From contig NZ_RJSE01000001.1 in the NCBI RefSeq assembly GCF_003725695.1, forward strand, positions 158,262 to 222,261: DNA of 64,000 bases, read 5' to 3'. Position numbers and translations under genes: made by a program. Below are positions 59,664 through 64,000 of this stretch, piece after piece; position 1 is the stretch's first letter; each line of letters starts with the position of its first letter. The stretch is from Nocardioides marmoriginsengisoli. GTDB lineage: Bacteria > Actinomycetota > Actinomycetes > Propionibacteriales > Nocardioidaceae. The notes under the pieces are model-generated. The model had not been told where the DNA came from and did no database searches. It was given only the letters and a program-made list of their open reading frames with translations.

Positions 59664-60028
59664 GAGAGCCCACCTCCGACCACGAGGACGGTCACCGGGA
59701 TCCCGGAGATGCTGGTGGGGAGTTCCCGGTGCCGGCGGAGCGTGGTGACTACGAGGAGCTGCTGGATCGTGGGGTGGGTGGCGTACCGGGTGAGCTGGCG
59801 GCGCAGCGCGGCGGTGCTGCCCTTGACCTTGACCTCGATCCCAACGGTCCCGGCGACGTAGTCGATCCGGTCCCGGGACGACAGGTTCACCTCCGGCACG
59901 AACTGGATACCGGCGACGGTCAGGGCGGCGTCGATCCCACGGTGCAGGGCGTGCTCGTCGGTGTACGCGTACCGGTACCCGGTCAGCGTCGAGATGACCT
60001 GATCAAGGGTGGCTGTCGTCGTGGACAT
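59660..60028 (-). CDS. PD-(D/E)XK nuclease-like protein
   Basis: A 122-residue protein with Asp56 in RIDYVAG, then IEVKVKG (Glu65, Lys67), the D-x(n)-ExK arrangement of PD-(D/E)XK nucleases of VRR_NUC or Cas4-like size, and a helical LRRQLTRYATHP. It probably cuts branched or single-stranded DNA with the adjacent SNF2 helicase. A fold assignment needs a profile search. Confidence 0.7.
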   Translation of the reverse strand: MSTTTATLDQVISTLTGYRYAYTDEHALHRGIDAALTVAGIQFVPEVNLSSRDRIDYVAGTVGIEVKVKGSTAALRRQLTRYATHPTIQQLLVVTTLRRHRELPTSISGIPVTVLVVGGGLS

Positions 60029-60150
60029 CAGGACTCCTCTGCGGGCTCGGGTACGTCGAAGAGCGGCACGTCGTCCGGGCCCGGGATCCGGCGGGCGTCT
60101 TCCTCGTTTGGGTCGCGGGGGATGGCGTAGCTCAGGTGGCGTTGGTTCAC
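60028..60150 (-). CDS. Tiny early-operon protein, 40 residues
   Basis: A 40-residue acidic protein read from GTG 60150 (GTGA overlap with the methyltransferase stop) to a TGA sharing one base with the nuclease start at 60028. The exact couplings on both sides make it a real gene. It is Pro/Asp/Glu rich (RDPNEEDARRIPGPDD). Possibly a small inhibitor; unknown. Confidence 0.55.
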   Translation of the reverse strand: MNQRHLSYAIPRDPNEEDARRIPGPDDVPLFDVPEPAEES

Positions 60151-60896
60151 GCGGCACCTCCGAAGAGGGAGTCCTGGGCGAGGCGTCGCGCAGCTCCCTC
60201 GCACTGGCTCTCGCGGATCTCGAACCCGATCGCCTTGCGGCCGGTCATCTTCGCGGCCATCAGCGCTGCGCCGGATCCAGAGAACAGGTCTACGAGCAGA
60301 CCGCCCCCTGGGCATCCGTACTCGATCAGTGGCTCGAGGAGGCCGGTGGGCTTCTCGGTCTCGTTGATCGCTCGCCCGTGCATGGAGCGGCAGTAGATGA
60401 CCGACCGCATCAGCCTGGGGCCGCCGTCTTCGGAGACGTAGGAGGAGGCTCCACGGGCGCCCTGGTGGTAGGCCGGCTTGGCCTTCCGCCGGACAGCCCG
60501 GGCGGTCGCGTCGGGTGTTGTCGGGGTCTGGTGGTAGATCTCGACCCAGGGGCCGCGGTACCAGAACAGGGCGTGCTCGTGGACCCGGGAGAACCGGTCG
60601 GAGGCGAGCGATGAGCCGTTGTGCTTCTCCCAGACGATGTCCTGGGACAGGTGCCAGTCGTTGAACTCGTGCCGTTGGGTGAGGAACATCCGCATCGAAC
60701 CGAAGCACCACATCGACTTGCCGTACTGGGCGGCGAAGGCCGGCCACCCGTTGGGCCAGGTGTCCCAGTCGAGGTTCGTCTCGCCGTACGGCGGGTCAGC
60801 GATCAGGAGGTCGGCGGTGACGTCCAGCTGAGGGAGGAGGTCGCGGCAGTCGCCGTGGAACAGCTGGACGGAGTCGTCTTCGTAGTAGGGCTTCAC
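60147..60896 (-). CDS. DNA adenine/cytosine-N4 methyltransferase
   Basis: A 249-residue beta-class amino methyltransferase: catalytic DPPY (Asp34-Tyr37) near the N terminus and the SAM-binding DLFSGSG near the C terminus, with a target-recognition stretch between. It methylates phage or host DNA at N6-adenine or N4-cytosine, perhaps protecting the phage from host restriction. There is no matching restriction enzyme nearby. GTG 60896 overlaps the stop of the upstream gene by 4 bp. Confidence 0.85.
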   Translation of the reverse strand: MKPYYEDDSVQLFHGDCRDLLPQLDVTADLLIADPPYGETNLDWDTWPNGWPAFAAQYGKSMWCFGSMRMFLTQRHEFNDWHLSQDIVWEKHNGSSLASDRFSRVHEHALFWYRGPWVEIYHQTPTTPDATARAVRRKAKPAYHQGARGASSYVSEDGGPRLMRSVIYCRSMHGRAINETEKPTGLLEPLIEYGCPGGGLLVDLFSGSGAALMAAKMTGRKAIGFEIRESQCEGAARRLAQDSLFGGAA

Positions 60897-61555
60897 GCGG
60901 CACCGTCTTGGCGGGTCGTGTACCGGTTGGAGTTCCAGCCGGACAGTGCCTCGAGGTCGCCGAGGGAGCGGCCTTGGGCTTCCCATCGGGCAGTGATCTC
61001 GTAGCGCTCGGCAACGGTCGTCGGGAGGTGGTGCTCGCCGGTGAGGAACCGGATGACGACAGCCTCGTCGACGTCGGCCCTGCTGCGTTGGTTGGAGCCT
61101 CGGCGGGGCTTCTCGTTGGGGTCGTCGATGTCGTCCCAGGCGAGCGGGGTGAGCCAGCCCTTGCGGATGGCCCAGGTCCTGCAGCGTCCGGACGGGCCGA
61201 GGTGCATGCAGAGCTTCTCGTACGCCTCGGCGAGCTTGGTGGCCTGCGTGATGTTGACGCGGGTGCCGCGTACGGCGCTGCTGGACCAGCCGTCGGTGAC
61301 GCCGGCGGTCGTGTCGATGTCGGTGTAACGCCACCCGAGGGCCTGGAGCGCCTGGATCCGGCGGCGGGTGCCGGTGGAGTCGATGTAGAGGGACGTGACG
61401 CCGAGGACATAGCGACGGCGCCAGAGGCTGCGGCGGTAGATGGCGTGGGCTTCGCGGCAGGGTTCGCAGTAGTTCCGGTCAGTCTCGACGTGCCGCAAGT
61501 ACCCGGCGTTGGTGCCGTGCCTGGGGTCGTCGGCCGGGAAGGTCTCGCTGGTCAT
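60893..61555 (-). CDS. Helix-turn-helix phage protein
   Basis: A 220-residue protein with an N-terminal RNYCEPCREAHAIYRR zinc pair, an HTH-like segment (RRRIQALQALGWRYTDIDT), and a second helical domain with SRADVDEAVVIRFLTGEH. This pattern occurs in actinophage HTH proteins. It may regulate transcription of the early operon. ATG 61555 is chosen; a start at 61645 would add 30 residues. Confidence 0.7.
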   Translation of the reverse strand: MTSETFPADDPRHGTNAGYLRHVETDRNYCEPCREAHAIYRRSLWRRRYVLGVTSLYIDSTGTRRRIQALQALGWRYTDIDTTAGVTDGWSSSAVRGTRVNITQATKLAEAYEKLCMHLGPSGRCRTWAIRKGWLTPLAWDDIDDPNEKPRRGSNQRSRADVDEAVVIRFLTGEHHLPTTVAERYEITARWEAQGRSLGDLEALSGWNSNRYTTRQDGAA

Positions 61556-61860
61556 CGGCTGGCCGCCTTCAACCGATCGAGGTTCTCTAGGGCGCGGGGC
61601 GTGCGCCAGACCTTCGTCGGTTCCCAGCCGTAGCTGGTGCACCACTGGTCGAGGAGCTTGTTCAGGTGTGCGTGTGCTCGGAGCCGCTGGGCGTCGATCC
61701 GCAGCTGGTAGCGCTGTTCGCGGATCCGCTCAGAGTTGATGAAGGTGACCTTGGCTGCCCGGGCCATCACGGCGGAGAAGTTGTCGTCGAGGATCAACTC
61801 GACCTTCACCCGGCGCGGGTTACCAGGCAGGGGGCGACGCCGGCGGAATGGGTTCCTCAC
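61552..61860 (-). CDS. Basic helical phage protein
   Basis: A 102-residue strongly basic protein (RNPFRRRRPLPG start, then a helix with RIREQRYQLRIDAQRLRAH). It probably binds nucleic acid or oligomerises. 4-bp overlaps with neighbours. No family known. Confidence 0.6.
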   Translation of the reverse strand: MRNPFRRRRPLPGNPRRVKVELILDDNFSAVMARAAKVTFINSERIREQRYQLRIDAQRLRAHAHLNKLLDQWCTSYGWEPTKVWRTPRALENLDRLKAASR

Positions 61861-62234
61861 GGCTGGGCCGCCTCTGCTGCTGCGAGCTCGGCACCGAGGG
61901 CGTCGTACCCGGGGTCTCCCGTCCCGGGCGAGGTGGTGTCCTGGGCTGGGGGTGGGCCGAGGATCTGGAGGAGGTCCTCCCAGAGGATCTGGAGGCTCAG
62001 GGTGTTCTCGGCGTCTTCGGTGTCAGCCCACTCGTTGTGGAAGGACCGGACCTCGTCGAGCACCGCCTGGAGGTGGTCGCGTTCCGCGGTCGCCCGGACG
62101 AGATCGATCTGGGTGTTCTCGAGCCGGCCGCGGGTCCGCTCGTGCGCGGCCTCGGCCTGCTCGGCCCGGGTCACGGCGGCGAGCATCTCGTCGACCAGTT
62201 GCTTCCGGGTGCTGGGCAGGGGTGTGGTGGTCAT
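61857..62234 (-). CDS. Coiled-coil early protein
   Basis: A 125-residue acidic coiled-coil protein (LVDEMLAAVTRAEQAEAAHE; LVRATAERDHLQAVLDEVRS) with a short Pro/Gly region near the end. Unknown role. Confidence 0.65.
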   Translation of the reverse strand: MTTTPLPSTRKQLVDEMLAAVTRAEQAEAAHERTRGRLENTQIDLVRATAERDHLQAVLDEVRSFHNEWADTEDAENTLSLQILWEDLLQILGPPPAQDTTSPGTGDPGYDALGAELAAAEAAQP

Positions 62235-62286
62235 TCGGTACTCCGATCAGGTCGGTTGGCGTTGGCCTTCGTGAGCGGGATGGCGT

Positions 62287-62655
62287 TCACGTCGCACCGC
62301 CATCGGCTGCTGGGTCCGTGCCGGCTGCCGCCTGGAGCTCCTTCACGCGACCGACCATCAGACCGATCGAGAAGTGCTCCGGCTTCGCGTCCTTCAGGTC
62401 AGCAGCGAGCGAGGCGAGCAGGACACGGACCGGGTCGAGCACCGCCTTGTCGCGGCCCATGAGGATCGCCTCGAGATCGGCCTGGCCCCGGTTCGCGGCA
62501 TCGGCGAACTTGGTCGCCCACCGGGTCCGTTCCGCCGCCACGTGCTGATCGACGACGTACTGGACCGCAGCGATGATCGCGTCGTCATCACGCCCAGACG
62601 CGAGAGGAACCTGGGACAGGACGACCCGCCGCTCGTGCGGCGTCACCGCGCTCAC
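62287..62655 (-). CDS. Hypothetical early phage protein
   Basis: A 122-residue, mostly helical protein (DDAIIAAVQYVVDQHVAAER; DPVRVLLASLAADLKDAKP). It overlaps the 322-residue gene by 4 bp and is separated by 52 bp from the coiled-coil gene. No family known. Confidence 0.65.
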   Translation of the reverse strand: MSAVTPHERRVVLSQVPLASGRDDDAIIAAVQYVVDQHVAAERTRWATKFADAANRGQADLEAILMGRDKAVLDPVRVLLASLAADLKDAKPEHFSIGLMVGRVKELQAAAGTDPAADGGAT

Positions 62656-63620
62656 TGGGCACCCCGCTCAGCGATGCGATCCCGAAGTGTTTCCAGGTCG
62701 GCCAGTTCAGCGAACCGTTCGTCAGCCACGGAAGCGGGCACATTGGACCAGTGGTTGATCACCCCCTGCACTTCCCAAACGGCACCCTGCAGCGCCTTCT
62801 CGGCGGCTGCACGCTTCTCCTCAGCGACCTGGGCAGGGCTGAGGTAGCCAGCGGTGAAGGCGGCACGGGCCTGGTCCTGGCAGTCGGTCCAGGTGTCGTC
62901 GCACGGGAAGTTCCTGATGGTCCGCGCCTGGTGCTCGGGGTAGATCGCGCAGAGCAGGGTCCACGCCAGCGCCTCCACTTCCGTGTCCAGCGCGTCCCCG
63001 GAGGGAGCGGGGTCGCAGGAGCAATGCTCGGGCCAGTTGCCACAACCAGGACAGCCACCATCGGGCGGACAGGTGAGCGGATCGTGGACCTCGGGTGCGT
63101 CGGGAACAAGCGAAGCTGGGCAGGCGCACGGCTGCGGCGGCAGTCCGAGATGAACCCGATTGGAGCGCACCGCAGCATGAACCATGTCGGTTGAGTGCAT
63201 CGGGCAGAGATCGCGGTCCGCCCACTTAGGCAGGGAGTCAAGGGTGCGACTTTCTACGCTCGGGATCCCGAGCGACTTTTCTTGAGCATCCTCCTGGGCC
63301 TGCGCCCATGAGGCGCACGGCCAGTCCGTCCCGCACGCTTTGCAGACTGGACGCTCGTATCCGAGTTCGCGGACGTAGACGCGCTCGCAGCAAGGCTCGC
63401 CCGTCTCGTCTGTGGGGGGAACGGGCGGAGCGGTCGCTGGTACCCACGGCGTGACGGTCACGGTGCGCTGGACGATCCGGCACGGGCCCATCGCGCAGTC
63501 CGCGATCGCGGCGTCCAGGGTGTCGTAGAAGACGTCCGGCACGGTGGCGTCGGGTGGCACCGACCCGAACTCGATGCGCTCGCTCGTCTCGCCTGCGGCT
63601 GGGGGCGACTGGTCGGTCAT
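62652..63620 (-). CDS. Cysteine-rich early phage protein
   Basis: A 322-residue protein with about 16 Cys residues in pairs (CCERV, CKACGTDWPC, CACPASL, CPPDGGCPGCGNW) suggesting several zinc sites in residues 60-220, and a helical C-terminal third (AQVAEEKRAAAEKALQGA). No family known. 4-bp overlap with the XF1762-like gene upstream. Confidence 0.6.
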   Translation of the reverse strand: MTDQSPPAAGETSERIEFGSVPPDATVPDVFYDTLDAAIADCAMGPCRIVQRTVTVTPWVPATAPPVPPTDETGEPCCERVYVRELGYERPVCKACGTDWPCASWAQAQEDAQEKSLGIPSVESRTLDSLPKWADRDLCPMHSTDMVHAAVRSNRVHLGLPPQPCACPASLVPDAPEVHDPLTCPPDGGCPGCGNWPEHCSCDPAPSGDALDTEVEALAWTLLCAIYPEHQARTIRNFPCDDTWTDCQDQARAAFTAGYLSPAQVAEEKRAAAEKALQGAVWEVQGVINHWSNVPASVADERFAELADLETLRDRIAERGAQ

Positions 63621-64000
63621 GCGGCAGCCCTCCATCGGATCTTGGGTTCGACGGGGTGCTTGTCCGTGCGTGCTCGGTTGGGCCGGTCCCAGGACTCGCC
63701 CTTCACCTCGGCGTCGCGGATCCACCCAGCTGCGTGCAGAGAGCGGCCCGATTCGCTCGCGAGGGTGTAGGTGATGATCCGACGCGGCGGGTAGCCCATC
63801 GCGATGCCAGCTCGCCGGACCGCGCCGTAGAGCATCGAGCACGCGTTCGGCGTCCCGTCCGTGCAGACGCGGAGGACTTCGAGGGTGATCCCGTCATCCA
63901 GCAGACGTGCTACCGGGCGCCCGGCGATCGCGACCCCTCGCATCACTCCGTCGCTGGTACCAACGGCGATCGAGAACTTGTGACCTCGGGTCGATCCGTG
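63617..64000 (-). CDS. XF1762-like protein (GNAT-related), partial
   Basis: A frame enters from the right edge and ends at 63617; 127 residues are seen. KFSIAVGTSDGVMRGVAIAG, CTDGTPNACSMLYGAVRRA and ITYTLASESGRSLHAAGW match the phage XF1762 family, which has a GNAT-like fold. It may acylate a phage or host target. The start lies beyond the window. It is the first visible gene of the early operon. Confidence 0.75.
   Translation of the reverse strand, partial: HGSTRGHKFSIAVGTSDGVMRGVAIAGRPVARLLDDGITLEVLRVCTDGTPNACSMLYGAVRRAGIAMGYPPRRIITYTLASESGRSLHAAGWIRDAEVKGESWDRPNRARTDKHPVEPKIRWRAAA

Larger units (their letters stand above)
23501..64000. mobile_element. Siphovirus prophage (left end to beyond the window)
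   Basis: Terminase, portal, scaffold, capsid, tail tube, tape measure, endolysin and replication genes form a complete late and early module on the minus strand. The left boundary is placed just after the 23466-23500 terminator, because host genes stop there and phage-type sequence starts. Integrase, excisionase, repressor and the right attachment site are not in the window. The gene order (terminase small, large, portal, MuF, scaffold, decoration, capsid, connectors, tail tube, chaperones, tape measure) is that of lambda-like siphoviruses of actinobacteria. Nearly all genes are intact. Confidence 0.9.

Noticed and set aside
59660..60896. Complete restriction-modification system
   Set aside because: A methyltransferase and a nuclease-like protein are present, but the nuclease is of phage-replication size and paired with a helicase; no evidence for a sequence-specific restriction enzyme.

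Overview
The window is high-GC actinobacterial DNA. GTG and TTG starts are common, genes are tightly packed, and families restricted to or typical of Actinobacteria are present (DUF5302, DUF3107, DUF6758, MoeZ, a DUF6752-like coiled-coil protein). The gene mix points to Nocardioidaceae, with Nocardioides or a close relative most likely; that is inference from gene content, because no rRNA is present.

Positions 1 to about 23.5 kb are host chromosome. From the left: a DMT exporter and a GNAT acetyltransferase; a putative surface-glycoconjugate cluster (LicC-like nucleotidyltransferase, a LicD-like transferase fused to a SAM methyltransferase, a small coiled-coil protein and a sulfotransferase-like protein); an acyl-CoA dehydrogenase; then, on the other strand, a second paralogous pair of LicD-methyltransferase plus coiled-coil protein. 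A secreted Ig-like protein, DUF5302, MaoC, MFS, histidine phosphatase, DUF6758, DUF2231, MarC and SDR genes follow. The block from about 11.9 to 23.2 kb (histidine phosphatase, ParA-like ATPase, L,D-transpeptidase, DEAD-box helicase, ferritin-like protein, DUF3107, TetR regulator, MoeZ, serine protease, ATL) resembles the conserved actinobacterial neighbourhood known from Mycobacterium tuberculosis Rv3204-Rv3214. It ends in what looks like a small non-coding RNA gene with its own promoter and a strong terminator.

From about 23.5 kb to the right edge is a tailed-phage (siphovirus) prophage, almost entirely on the minus strand and read from right to left. Positions 64.0-51.4 kb form an early or replication operon of about 24 genes joined by 1- or 4-base stop/start overlaps: SNF2 helicase, PD-(D/E)XK nuclease, DNA methyltransferase, HNH nuclease, ASCH, DUF4326, DUF6221 and many zinc-ribbon proteins. 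Positions 51.3-39.4 kb hold a metallopeptidase, HNH, terminase small and large subunits, portal, a MuF-like head protein with a C-terminal nuclease-toxin domain, scaffold, decoration protein, major capsid, connectors and tail tube. Positions 39.3-31.2 kb hold tail assembly chaperones with a -1 frameshift, tape measure and minor tail proteins. Positions 31.1-25.8 kb hold an EEP-fold nuclease, CHAP endolysin, fibre proteins including one with nineteen 20-residue repeats, and a holin-like protein. Positions 25.7-23.6 kb hold accessory genes, with a possible toxin-antitoxin pair and a lipoprotein. No integrase or repressor is present, so the right end of the prophage lies beyond the window.

The two most interesting systems are the duplicated LicD-methyltransferase/coiled-coil module in the host part, and the phage head protein fused to a CdiA-CT-like nuclease with a small overlapping downstream gene that could encode immunity.
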